The translations under genes and the position numbers were made by a program. A stretch of DNA of 64,000 bases, from assembly GCA_024697025.1 (NCBI GenBank), contig JAILGH010000067.1:1-64000 (forward strand), written 5' to 3'. This document shows, piece after piece, positions 33,580-43,067 of the stretch. Numbering within the stretch: position 1 is the stretch's first letter; each line of letters opens with the position of its first letter. The notes beneath the pieces were generated by a model. It was not told the DNA's origin. It saw nothing but the letters and a program-made list of their open reading frames with translations, and ran no database searches. Source of the DNA: Pseudobutyrivibrio sp. (lineage in GTDB: Bacteria; Bacillota; Clostridia; Lachnospirales; Lachnospiraceae).

Positions 33580-36417
33580 TTAATCTGTAAATTCATCACC
33601 GGAATCTGAAACCTCGCTAGCCTCACCGCTAAGTAAGTCTTCAGTCACACCAACGCCAAAGTAATATGAAAGAATATCCTTTGAAACTGCAGCCGCATTA
33701 TGTGATGTATAACCGTAAGCAATACGGGTTGCAATTGAAACCTCTGGGTTTTCGTAAGGTGCAAATCCAATAAATAAAGCGTGGTTAGGACGTGTCTTAA
33801 CCTCCTGGGCAGTACCTGTCTTACCTGCAACATTTACATCGAAGTTGTCGTAAGAAGAAAGGTTCTCAACTACCATTCTCATACCATGATGGATAGCATT
33901 CCACTCTTCAGTATTTAAAACATCAACCTTGTTCTTTTCAGTAGGACCATAGCTTTCAATAACATTTCCATTAGCATCTTGAACATGGTCAAGCAATGTA
34001 AGGTTATAAACAGTACCTCTATTGGCAATGGCTGTAGCATATCTAGCCAAGGCAACTGTTGTAAAGTTATGGTTTGACTGACCCATTGCAGCAGCAACAG
34101 GATATTTATCCGCGATGTTAGGTGTATTTTCTTCTATTTCTATGCCCGTCTTTTCTCCAAGACCGTACATAGAAGCATATTCATTAATCTTTTTTATACC
34201 TCGGTCCTCATCGAAACTCTCACCACCTGACAATCTCCAACCAACTTCATTGAAGAAGTAGTTACAAGAATCTCTAAGAGCTTCAGAAACATTGATACTA
34301 CCGTGAGTTCCAGGAGGATAAATCCAACATTTAATACTGTTGTTTGCCTTGGTAAATATACCTTGGTCCTCGATTTCTGAAGTTGTCGTAATAACATTTT
34401 CATGAAGACCGGCTGTAGAAGTAACAATCTTGAAAGTAGAACCAGGAGCCGTCTTCTGCTGTGTAGCATAGTTATACAATGGATTAGACGAATTGTGGGT
34501 AAGGTAATCGTAATAATCCGAATCAACAGAGTTGGCTAACTTGTTGTTGTCATAGCCAGGGTATGTAACCATGGCTAGCACCTCACCGGTCTTGGTATCC
34601 ATAATAATTGTAGAGCCTGAACAAGGGTCTAACGCAATCTGACCTGGAGTAATCTCAAGTGACTTAATCTTACTACGCATAAAGTCAAAACCTGTCATAG
34701 CACCGCTTGCAAGCCTAGAATATGTCTGCTCATCCTCAGCAAGTACGCCTTGATCATACAAAATCATACAAAGCTGAGAGCCAGAAATATTATCATCTAA
34801 AAGTAAATACTTATAGACTAATCGCTGGAAGCCAATATCATCAACTAATTTCTCAGAAAGGTAATCAATTAAATCGTTATAAAGCTCTGCTGTATCAGCA
34901 TACTTAGTCTCTGTCTCGTATTTAGTAATATCAATCCAGTTTTGCTCCAAAGCATAAATCAAGTATTTATTAACTGGCATCTGCTCCTGAGTCCAAAGAA
35001 TCTGAGTCTCAGCGGAAGCATCAATTGCTTTCGCGTCAAAAATACCAGTATTCTTAAGGTAAGTAACAATATATGTTGAATATGCCTGGTACTCCTTAGG
35101 TAAATCAGCGTAAATTGTCTCGTTACCACTCTTTAACTGAGATTTAAGAGTTGCAATAACTGACTTTTCTTTTGCCTTATATGCCTTTAAAACAGCCTTT
35201 TCTGTAGAGGTAGCATCACTATCCTCAAAGGAACTAATATCGATTACTCCATTTTTAATAAGGGAATAATAGACATCATAAATAGGCACACGAACGTCGG
35301 AATTGGTAGCCTCAAATTCTTTGGCATTAATAATCTTAGAATAAAGGATACCTGCAATTTCCTGCTCAAGAAGAATATAAGCCGCCTTTTGCAAATCTGC
35401 ATCAATCGAAAGATATACATCATTTCCTGACTCTGCAGCAACATAATCCTTCTTTTTGATGATGTTACCCATACTATCTACGTATAAGGACTCATGCCCC
35501 TTTTTACCAGAAAGATATGAGTTCATCTTTTTCTCGATACCGGATTTACCGATTATATCGTTAGCCTCAACAGAATCATCTTTTCTAGATAATTCCTGAT
35601 ATTCCTTAGGTGAAATCTGACCAGTATAACCAATAATGTGGGCAAAATACTCGCTATCATTGTATTTACGAAGTGACTTTTGCTCAATGTTTACACCCAC
35701 AAGCTCGTTAAGGTTCTCCTTGATAAATGCAACTGATTCAAGAGAAATATCAGATGCAATAACAGTTGAAATATATTTCTTGTATGAGTTGCGCCCCATG
35801 TTATAACGCACTACAAGAATCTTGTATCTAAGAGCCTTGTCATACTTGGTAGAAATGTTGTAAACTCTCTCACCTGACAAGTAATCTACTATTTGATCAG
35901 GAGTTGCTGTAGCCTCATCGAAACCAAGCTTATCGTTATATTCCAAATCATCAGGACTTGAATGATCAAATACATCCGCTCTAAATCTTTGAAGGTTGGT
36001 GTTGGAATACATGAACTGGAAGTTACCAGACTTATCCATGTAGATACCAAAATTATTATCAATACTATCGCCATTCTTCTCTAACTTTTTGACGATAGTA
36101 GCAATTTCCTTATTAAGTTTTTCTTGCTTTTCTGTCTTGGAACTATATTTACCTGCATCCTGAATGGTAACGGCATAAACTAACTTGTTTTCGGCCAAAG
36201 GATTACCATTTCTATCGTAGATGTTACCGCGGGTTGCTGGAATTGTTTCTGTTTTTTCAAGCTTTAAATTGTAGTTATCCTGAAAATCGCCACCGCGGAT
36301 AATCTGCAGGTAAAAAAGACGTGACACTAAAACAGCAGCAAAGAAAATCATTACTGCTGAAACAACTTTAGTTCGTGAAGAAAATTTATTTTTAAAAAAG
36401 TCCTTAATAATTTCCAA
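33580..36417 (-). CDS. mrdA: Penicillin-binding protein 2 (class B PBP, elongasome)
   Basis: A class B transpeptidase that crosslinks peptidoglycan with RodA. The 945-residue protein has one N-terminal membrane segment, a pedestal domain (about 50-330) and the transpeptidase with STFK in APGSTFKIV, SCN in RDSCNYFFNE and KTG in AGKTGTAQEV. About 250 residues of charged helix (roughly 350-600) are inserted between the DADLQKAAY block and GSTIIMDTKTGEVLAM; similar long forms occur in Clostridia. The start is a TTG that overlaps mreD; GAAAGG lies before it. An acidic, Ser-rich tail ends the protein. Confidence 0.93.
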   Translation of the reverse strand: MEIIKDFFKNKFSSRTKVVSAVMIFFAAVLVSRLFYLQIIRGGDFQDNYNLKLEKTETIPATRGNIYDRNGNPLAENKLVYAVTIQDAGKYSSKTEKQEKLNKEIATIVKKLEKNGDSIDNNFGIYMDKSGNFQFMYSNTNLQRFRADVFDHSSPDDLEYNDKLGFDEATATPDQIVDYLSGERVYNISTKYDKALRYKILVVRYNMGRNSYKKYISTVIASDISLESVAFIKENLNELVGVNIEQKSLRKYNDSEYFAHIIGYTGQISPKEYQELSRKDDSVEANDIIGKSGIEKKMNSYLSGKKGHESLYVDSMGNIIKKKDYVAAESGNDVYLSIDADLQKAAYILLEQEIAGILYSKIINAKEFEATNSDVRVPIYDVYYSLIKNGVIDISSFEDSDATSTEKAVLKAYKAKEKSVIATLKSQLKSGNETIYADLPKEYQAYSTYIVTYLKNTGIFDAKAIDASAETQILWTQEQMPVNKYLIYALEQNWIDITKYETETKYADTAELYNDLIDYLSEKLVDDIGFQRLVYKYLLLDDNISGSQLCMILYDQGVLAEDEQTYSRLASGAMTGFDFMRSKIKSLEITPGQIALDPCSGSTIIMDTKTGEVLAMVTYPGYDNNKLANSVDSDYYDYLTHNSSNPLYNYATQQKTAPGSTFKIVTSTAGLHENVITTTSEIEDQGIFTKANNSIKCWIYPPGTHGSINVSEALRDSCNYFFNEVGWRLSGGESFDEDRGIKKINEYASMYGLGEKTGIEIEENTPNIADKYPVAAAMGQSNHNFTTVALARYATAIANRGTVYNLTLLDHVQDANGNVIESYGPTEKNKVDVLNTEEWNAIHHGMRMVVENLSSYDNFDVNVAGKTGTAQEVKTRPNHALFIGFAPYENPEVSIATRIAYGYTSHNAAAVSKDILSYYFGVGVTEDLLSGEASEVSDSGDEFTD

Positions 36418-36949
36418 TTCTATCAGAACCTTTCTTTTCTAGCTTTTCCATAAGATTATTCAAATGGAGAATTATATAGTAAACAAAAATAGATACAACC
36501 AAAGTGTAAACCATCTCAGGAAGAATAACGTTTATGAGGTGGTAGCTAAAATGTGGCTTCGCCTTGGATGTAAACAATACAAAATAAGAAACAATTCCAT
36601 AAATAAGATCACTAGTGCCTATGAGAAATAAAGGCAATCTAAGGTCATCTCCAAAGAATTGTTTTTTAAACAAACCATTTAAAAGTCCTATATACATATA
36701 GAACAGTGCGTACATGCCAAACAATGCTCCTGAGAATATATCTAAGAGCAAGCCTGTACAAAAGCCTACTAAGATGCCGTATCTCCTACCCTTCATAAAG
36801 CCATAGGTAGACACAACACAAATAAGTATATTAGGGGAAACTCCCGCTAATCTATATCTTGAAAAAATGCTTGTCTGAAGTAAATAACATACATATATGA
36901 CAAGCATAATTACCAATATTCTTTTTAGATGAATCTTGAAATTATTCAA
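36404..36949 (-). CDS. mreD: Rod-shape protein MreD
   Basis: MreD is a small membrane protein of the elongation complex. The 181-residue protein has five to six membrane segments, with PNILICVVSTYGFMKGRRYG and GLLLDIFSGALFGMYAL as family-like blocks. The start is a TTG that overlaps the mreC end by eight bases; AAAGGAG lies ten bases before it. Placed between mreC and mrdA as usual. Confidence 0.92.
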   Translation of the reverse strand: MNNFKIHLKRILVIMLVIYVCYLLQTSIFSRYRLAGVSPNILICVVSTYGFMKGRRYGILVGFCTGLLLDIFSGALFGMYALFYMYIGLLNGLFKKQFFGDDLRLPLFLIGTSDLIYGIVSYFVLFTSKAKPHFSYHLINVILPEMVYTLVVSIFVYYIILHLNNLMEKLEKKGSDRIGNY

Positions 36950-37805
36950 CTTTATAAGACTCCTTTAGCTGCAAAATAACAAGAACATCATTGAGATGCT
37001 TAAAATCTACTACAGGAGTAATCTTGCCTGACTTGGTAAGATCATTGTCATCCTTTTCAACCTCAGAAATATATCCAATAAGAAGTCCTGGCATATACTT
37101 GTCGGAGATGTTGGATGTAACAACCTCATCACCAATAGCAACCTTGTCCTTCTTGTCGTAAAGGTCTGTGAAAAGAATCATGTTGGACTCTGTCATATTT
37201 TCAAGAGAGCCCTTAACAAAAATGTTGTCCTCAGTAGATTGAATAGTTCCAGTTACTTCGTTAGTATCATCAATTATTGATCTAACAACAGCATATCTAT
37301 CACCAACTGACGAAACGATACCAACTAAACCGCCGTCAGCAATAACATTCATATTGACTTTGATACCGTCCTTCGAGCCCTTATCGATTGTAAAGGAATT
37401 GAACCAGTTGGAAGTACCTCTACCAATGATACGCGCACCAGCTGTCTCGTAGTCATAGTATTTGTTATCCAACTTGTATAGCTTCTGTAAATCATCAAGC
37501 TCGTTAAGCTTAAGCTCCATGGTATTAATCTTGGAATTGAGCTCATCCACTTGAGCCTGTAACTCCTCATTTTCGGCAACAAGCTGTTGTTTGGTTTTGG
37601 TGTCTGCAGAAGAAAATGAAATACTACTTCCAATGTAGTCGATACCCTTTTGCATAGGTATAAACAGGTGATTAGCTATAGTCTCCAGTGGACCACCAGT
37701 AAATCCGGTGGAATAACTAAAGAACAAAAGCATAATACATAAGATTGAAAGTATTGTAAGCAAATATTTACTTTGTAATCCTCCGCCTGCTTTTCTCTGT
37801 TTCAT
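36942..37805 (-). CDS. mreC: Rod-shape protein MreC
   Basis: MreC bridges MreB inside and PBP2/RodA outside the membrane. The 287-residue protein has a short cytoplasmic tail, one membrane segment (LLTILSILCIMLLFFSY, about 15-31), a coiled coil (about 72-110) and the beta domain with ARIIGRGTSNWFNSFTIDKG and GGLVGIVSSVGD. AGAGGTAATATG marks the start. In the mreB-mreC gap (37806-37841) the block ATGGCCGAA is repeated twice in tandem. Confidence 0.95.
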   Translation of the reverse strand: MKQRKAGGGLQSKYLLTILSILCIMLLFFSYSTGFTGGPLETIANHLFIPMQKGIDYIGSSISFSSADTKTKQQLVAENEELQAQVDELNSKINTMELKLNELDDLQKLYKLDNKYYDYETAGARIIGRGTSNWFNSFTIDKGSKDGIKVNMNVIADGGLVGIVSSVGDRYAVVRSIIDDTNEVTGTIQSTEDNIFVKGSLENMTESNMILFTDLYDKKDKVAIGDEVVTSNISDKYMPGLLIGYISEVEKDDNDLTKSGKITPVVDFKHLNDVLVILQLKESYKVE

Positions 37806-37841
37806 ATTACCTCTATAAAATGGCCGAAATGGCCGAAATTT

Positions 37842-38855
37842 TTATTTGAAAATTCTAGTTCTCATGCTGTAGCCGTACTTCTTGTACTTGGAATCAGAAA
37901 GAACCTGACCCAAACCTCTAACACAAGACTCCTCTGGCTCATCACAGTCGTTGACTTTGATATTGGTAACCTTTGAGAACAAATCTGTTAACTGATTGAG
38001 TTGAGATGTACCGCCTGTAAGATAGATTCCTGAATGAACTATGTCCTTTGCAAGCTCTGGTGGAACCTTTTCAAGAATAAGCTTTACATTAGTGCAGAAG
38101 CTCTCAAGATCTCCCTTGATTGCGTTGTAGATAACGTCGCTATCTAATTCCATTTCAACAGGAAGTCCGCTTACAACGTCACGACCTACAACAGTAAGCT
38201 TCTCTCCTCTACCTTCCATAGCTGAACCAATTTCTTCCTTAAGCTGCTTGGCAGTCTTTTGACCTATGACAAGGTTGTAGCTTCTCTTGAGGTAAGTAAC
38301 GATTGAATCGTCAATCTGGTTACCACCAAATGGAAGAAGTTCAGAAAGTACTAAGCCACCAAGAGAAATAATAGAAATCTCTGTAGTGTCTGCACCAAGG
38401 TCAACTATCATAACACCAGTTGGCTCTGAAACGTCAAGTCCCATTCCGATGGCACAAGCGATAGGCTTCTCACAAACCTTTATTGAATGAGGCTTGTTCT
38501 TAGACTTGCTAAACAAATCAGCGAAAGCCTTCTTTTCTACCTCTGTAATATCTGTAGGAACTGCCACTAAAATATCAGCTCCCTTAAGCTTGCCCTTAAG
38601 GTCCTTTTCAATAACCTCAAAGAGCATAGTCTGCATATTGTCAAAATCAGCAATTACACCAGATACAATTGGAAATGATACATCGATTAGCTCTGGTGCT
38701 TTTTCATACATTAAGTATGCGTTATCTCCATAAGAATACATCTGATTTTTATTAACGACTGCAATTGTGTTCTTGATGTTAGTGATATGATTATTTGAAC
38801 CGCCGAAAATCTTGAGATTCTGGGTTCCTATATCGATACCAAATGAATTGGCCAT
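37842..38855 (-). CDS. mreB: Rod-shape determining protein MreB
   Basis: MreB is the bacterial actin homologue that directs side-wall synthesis. The 337-residue protein shows the actin-fold nucleotide motifs: GIDIGTQNLKIF (phosphate 1), MIVDLGADTTEISIISLGG (phosphate 2) and YLTGGTSQLNQL (adenosine). The first block has GTQN where MreB usually has GTxN with T, which is a mild variation. GGAGGATA precedes the ATG. It heads the mreBCD-mrdA-minC-rodA-mgsA cluster. Confidence 0.93.
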   Translation of the reverse strand: MANSFGIDIGTQNLKIFGGSNNHITNIKNTIAVVNKNQMYSYGDNAYLMYEKAPELIDVSFPIVSGVIADFDNMQTMLFEVIEKDLKGKLKGADILVAVPTDITEVEKKAFADLFSKSKNKPHSIKVCEKPIACAIGMGLDVSEPTGVMIVDLGADTTEISIISLGGLVLSELLPFGGNQIDDSIVTYLKRSYNLVIGQKTAKQLKEEIGSAMEGRGEKLTVVGRDVVSGLPVEMELDSDVIYNAIKGDLESFCTNVKLILEKVPPELAKDIVHSGIYLTGGTSQLNQLTDLFSKVTNIKVNDCDEPEESCVRGLGQVLSDSKYKKYGYSMRTRIFK

Positions 38856-38915
38856 GATTATCCTCCATTTATTTCTTCTCTTTTATTGCAAATTTATTTC
38901 AAACCTTTTAAAAGT

Positions 38916-40202
38916 TTAACACAGTTGGGATATGTTCACAAGGCAAGCGTCCACAAGTTTTTGTAGCGATTTCAGTATTCCAATCTTTGCGTGATTCCAT
39001 GTTAAGCCTCCCTGGAAGAAAGCTGTATATGGTTCACGAAGTGGTCCATCAGCTGAAAGTTCAATAGAAGAACCCTGAACAAAAGCGCCTGCAGCCATAA
39101 TAACCTGACTGTCGTAACCTGGCATATCCCATGGCTCTGGAGACACATAGGAATCAACAGAAGCTGCTGCTTGGATGCCTTCACAAAAAGCAATTAATCC
39201 CTCTGGCTTTAAGAAAGATACAGCCTGAATAATGTCATATCTTTCCTCTGTGGAATTAGGCACACATAAAAATCCAAGCTTCTCATAAATGTTAGCTGCA
39301 AAAATAGCGCCCTTTAATGCTCCGGCAACTACTGTTGGAGCAAGAAAGAATCCCTGATAGAAGGCCTGCATTGTTCCAAGTGAAGCACCTACCTCTTTGC
39401 CAAGTCCAGGACTTGTAAGTCTGTGGGCAGCATTTTCAATGCACTGCTTTTTACCAACTATGTATCCGCCAATAGGCGCAAGACCGCCGCCAGGATTTTT
39501 AATTAATGAACCGACACACATATCCGCACCAACCTCAGTTGGCTCGATTGTTTCAACAAACTCGCCATAGCAGTTGTCTACCATACAGATAATGTCGCTC
39601 TTAATTCCTTTTATAAATGAAATCAACTCTCCTATTTGCTCAACAGAAAGAGTTGGTCTATTGGCATAACCCTTAGAACGCTGAATTGTAACAAGCTTTG
39701 TTTTGTCATTGATTGCAGCTTTGATTCCTTCAAAATCAAATCCGCCATCCTCAAGCAAATCAACCTGAGCATAAGTAATGCCATACTCTGCAAGAGAACC
39801 ATTGGAAGGTCTAATACCAATTACCTCCTCTAATGTGTCATATGGCTTGCCAACTGGAGATAAAAGTTCATCCCCTGGACGAAGATTACTCATAAGAGCA
39901 AGGGCAAGTGCGTGAGTACCACAGGTTATCTGAGGGCGCACAAGGGCATCCTCCGCCTTGAATACAGATGCATAGACCTTTTCAAGGGTATCTCGACCAA
40001 TGTCGTCATAGCCGTAGCCTGTGGAAGAATTAAAGCACTCTGCAGCAACCTTGTGCTCCTGCATAGCCTTTAAAACCTTAAGCTGGTTGTACTCAGCCAC
40101 ATCATCTATTTTCTTAAATCTTGGCTCAAGGTTCGCTAAAACTTTTTGGCCAAAATCATAAACCTCTTTAGAAATATCAAACTCTTTATAAATGCTAAAC
40201 AC
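38916..40202 (-). CDS. Methionine gamma-lyase/aluminium-resistance family PLP protein
   Basis: A 428-residue PLP enzyme of the family labelled aluminium resistance protein or methionine gamma-lyase-like. The PLP lysine is probably that in TIQRSKGYANRP (about 175), CMVDNCYGEFVE gives the ring-stacking and Asp contacts, and CGTHALALAL binds phosphate. The GTG start overlaps the miaA end by eight bases, with AAAGGA before it. In Firmicutes this gene commonly follows miaA and mutL. The true substrate is uncertain. Confidence 0.88.
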   Translation of the reverse strand: MFSIYKEFDISKEVYDFGQKVLANLEPRFKKIDDVAEYNQLKVLKAMQEHKVAAECFNSSTGYGYDDIGRDTLEKVYASVFKAEDALVRPQITCGTHALALALMSNLRPGDELLSPVGKPYDTLEEVIGIRPSNGSLAEYGITYAQVDLLEDGGFDFEGIKAAINDKTKLVTIQRSKGYANRPTLSVEQIGELISFIKGIKSDIICMVDNCYGEFVETIEPTEVGADMCVGSLIKNPGGGLAPIGGYIVGKKQCIENAAHRLTSPGLGKEVGASLGTMQAFYQGFFLAPTVVAGALKGAIFAANIYEKLGFLCVPNSTEERYDIIQAVSFLKPEGLIAFCEGIQAAASVDSYVSPEPWDMPGYDSQVIMAAGAFVQGSSIELSADGPLREPYTAFFQGGLTWNHAKIGILKSLQKLVDACLVNISQLC

Positions 40203-41142
40203 TTTTAATAATTCCTTTCTCTTTAAGTGTCTTTAGAATAGAATCTAGAATATCCTCATCAGATTTAAGAATTGTCTTATCAAGCCAGACAACCTCGTCT
40301 TCACGTCTAAACCAGGTAAGCTGTCTCTTGGCATAGTTGCGGGAATTCTTTTTGATAAGCCCAACTGCATCCTCCAAAGAAGACTCACCACTCAGGTAAG
40401 TTAACATCTCCTTGTATCCAATGCCATCCATAGAAGTCATGCCGGGCTTGCAGCCCATTTCAAGAAGAGCCTTAACCTCGTCAACCAAACCAGTCGACAT
40501 CATTATATCCACTCTTTTATCTATGCGATTATACAACAACTTCCTATCATCATTTAACACAAAATAAGCAAAATTATAAGGACTTTTTCTCTCTTTCTCA
40601 CGGGCATTGTGAACTGAAAACTTTTCTCCGGTCTGATGAAAATACTCTAAAGCTCTAACTACTCTCTTGCGATTGGCCGCTGGAATAGCCTCAGCAGATT
40701 CTGGATCAATCTTTTTAAGCTTGTCGTGTAAAGCCTCGTTGCCTTTTTCTTCTGCAAAATCTTCAAGCTCATGCCTATAGGTGTAGTCAATCTCCTGCTC
40801 AGCAAACTGTATATCATACAAAATAGCCTGAATATAAAATCCGGTGCCGCCACAAATAATAGGAATCTTTCCCTTGCGATAAATTTCTGCCATGGCCTCT
40901 TCAACCATTTCCTTGAACCTTACAACATGAAAATCCTCAGTTGGCTCAATGGCATCAATAAGGTAGTGCTTAACACCGTCCATTTCCTCTTTGGTAACCT
41001 TGGCGGTACCAATATCCATATGCTTATACACCTGCATACTGTCAGCAGAAATAATCTCGCCATTTACTGCCTTGGCGAGATTTATAGATAATGCAGTTTT
41101 GCCAACAGCCGTTGGGCCAGTTAGAATAATTAAATCTTTCAT
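40195..41142 (-). CDS. miaA: tRNA dimethylallyltransferase MiaA
   Basis: MiaA adds an isopentenyl group to A37 of tRNAs that read UNN codons. The 315-residue protein has the P-loop GPTAVGKTALSI (about 8-19), DSMQVYKHMDIGTAKV, GGTGFYIQAILY and the C-terminal AKRQLTWFRRE. Its ATG overlaps the mutL stop (TAATG). Part of mutS-mutL-miaA, a common Firmicute group. Confidence 0.96.
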   Translation of the reverse strand: MKDLIILTGPTAVGKTALSINLAKAVNGEIISADSMQVYKHMDIGTAKVTKEEMDGVKHYLIDAIEPTEDFHVVRFKEMVEEAMAEIYRKGKIPIICGGTGFYIQAILYDIQFAEQEIDYTYRHELEDFAEEKGNEALHDKLKKIDPESAEAIPAANRKRVVRALEYFHQTGEKFSVHNAREKERKSPYNFAYFVLNDDRKLLYNRIDKRVDIMMSTGLVDEVKALLEMGCKPGMTSMDGIGYKEMLTYLSGESSLEDAVGLIKKNSRNYAKRQLTWFRREDEVVWLDKTILKSDEDILDSILKTLKEKGIIKSV

Positions 41143-43067
41143 TAGATAATCCTTTTAAACTTTTTGCCCAAATCATACTCACTAAAGGCAATCATAGTAG
41201 GTCTACCATGTGGGCAATGATATGGATTCTCAAGCTTCAATAAATCATCAATCAAAGTCTTGATTTCAGGAATAGATAATCGATTGTTACCTTTAACAGC
41301 CGCCTTGCAAGACATAGTTGCAACTCTCTCTACAATCATATCAAAGGAATCGCTGGCCTTATAAGAGCTACAATCTGCAAGAATCTCCATAAAGAAACTC
41401 TTGGCATCAATATCAACCATGTTTCCTGGAATTCCAGTAATAGCAAGCTCATTTCCACCAAATGGCTCCACTGTAAATCCAAGCTTTTCAAAGGCATCCC
41501 TGTAATTTTCAAACAAAAGTAAATCCTGTGGCGCTAAAGAAACAATCACAGGAGGACTCACCATCTGGGAAGTCATCTGGTTATTCTTAAGGCGGGCCAT
41601 AGTCTTTTCAAAGAGCACCTTTTCATGGGCTGCGTGCTGATCGATTATGTACATGTTTTTATCATATTCCACAATCCAATATGTATCAAACACCTGGCCT
41701 ATAATCTTGTGTTCTTTAATGGCCTCTTTATCTAAAAAGCTGATTTGCTCGTACTTTTCTCCACCCCGATTCTTCTCAGCAAACTTTGTTTCAAAAGATG
41801 TATCCTGATGAATTTGCTGAGTAATGTTTTCTTTAACAGTCTCAAGTCTAGATGTCTCAAACGGCTCAGGAAGTTTTACCTTTACATTTGATTCTTGGGA
41901 AGCACTTTGAGGAATCTCAATCTTTTCTTGAGAAGAAAAATTGGAGTCTGAAACTTTATTAGAAGGCTTTGTGTCGTTAGTGCTTGAGTCGAACTTAGCA
42001 GCTGATTTTACAAAGCTTTCTATAATTATCGGCTGAGTCTTAACAGATGTCTCATCAACATGAGCTTCTAATACATCCTCTCTCTTGCGAAGCCTATCAT
42101 TGATTGTTTTGGTTAAAAGCTGACAAATCTCTGGCTCGTTTTCGAATCTAACCTCCTGCTTAGTAGGATGCACATTAACATCCACTGCACTGTCAGTAAA
42201 ATTAATATTAATTACAAAAAATGGATACTGATGCCCCATTAAAAATCCATAGTAGCCCTCTTCACAAGCTCTAGAAAGGCTTGGACTTTTGATGTATCTA
42301 TTATTTACAAAAAAGTGCTCAAATGCACGATTTCCTCTGGCAATTACAGACTGGCCAATAAAGCCAGTAATCGAAACTCTTTCCCCTTCGTAAAACAAAT
42401 CCAAAACATTAGAGGCAATCTGTCTACCATAAATCTGGTAAATGGTATCAGAAAGCACACCGTTTCCTGATGTGATAAGCTTCTCCTTACCGTTAAGCAA
42501 AAACTTAAATGAAATCTCTGGATGAGATAAGGCAAGATGCTCAACCACATCAAACACATAGCTTCCCTCTGTACTCTCGGATTTCAAAAACTTTTTACGA
42601 GCTGGTGTATTATAAAACAATTGTCGAATGATAAATGTAGTTCCGTCAGGGGCTCCTATATCTGTAAAAGAAATCTCCTTGGAGCCTTCGATAATGTAGC
42701 TTGCACCAAGCAAAGAATCCCTTGTCTTAGTAATTAACTCTACCTTTGCAACAGCTGAAATACTAGATAAAGCCTCTCCTCTAAATCCAAGAGACCGTAC
42801 GTTATCCAAATCCTTAGCATCGTTAATCTTGCTAGTAGAATGACGCAAAAAAGCCACGGGAATCTGGTCTTTATCTATGCCAGAACCATTGTCTGTGATT
42901 CTAAGGTATTCTATGCCGCCGCCCTTAATTTCTACAGAAATAGCAGTTGCACCGGCATCGATACTATTTTCGATTAACTCCTTTGCAACTGAAGCTGGGC
43001 GCTCTACCACTTCACCGGCAGCAATCTTATCAATTGTTTCCTGACTTAATACATTAATCTTGTTCAT
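41142..43067 (-). CDS. mutL: DNA mismatch repair protein MutL
   Basis: MutL couples mismatch recognition by MutS to strand removal. The 641-residue protein has the GHKL ATPase motifs ELIENSIDAGAT, ITDNGSGID, RHSTSKI and GFRGEALSSI at the N-terminus. A variable linker (about 330-440) leads to the C-terminal dimer domain with DQHAAHEKVLFE, the endonuclease-type motif in which DQHAxxE is conserved in MutL proteins that nick DNA, and CPHGRPT near the end. TAATG overlap with mutS. Confidence 0.96.
   Translation of the reverse strand: MNKINVLSQETIDKIAAGEVVERPASVAKELIENSIDAGATAISVEIKGGGIEYLRITDNGSGIDKDQIPVAFLRHSTSKINDAKDLDNVRSLGFRGEALSSISAVAKVELITKTRDSLLGASYIIEGSKEISFTDIGAPDGTTFIIRQLFYNTPARKKFLKSESTEGSYVFDVVEHLALSHPEISFKFLLNGKEKLITSGNGVLSDTIYQIYGRQIASNVLDLFYEGERVSITGFIGQSVIARGNRAFEHFFVNNRYIKSPSLSRACEEGYYGFLMGHQYPFFVININFTDSAVDVNVHPTKQEVRFENEPEICQLLTKTINDRLRKREDVLEAHVDETSVKTQPIIIESFVKSAAKFDSSTNDTKPSNKVSDSNFSSQEKIEIPQSASQESNVKVKLPEPFETSRLETVKENITQQIHQDTSFETKFAEKNRGGEKYEQISFLDKEAIKEHKIIGQVFDTYWIVEYDKNMYIIDQHAAHEKVLFEKTMARLKNNQMTSQMVSPPVIVSLAPQDLLLFENYRDAFEKLGFTVEPFGGNELAITGIPGNMVDIDAKSFFMEILADCSSYKASDSFDMIVERVATMSCKAAVKGNNRLSIPEIKTLIDDLLKLENPYHCPHGRPTMIAFSEYDLGKKFKRII

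Noticed and set aside
37806-37841. Tandem ATGGCCGAA repeat between mreB and mreC as a regulatory site
   Set aside because: Only two copies in a 36-base gap within an operon; too little to support a function.
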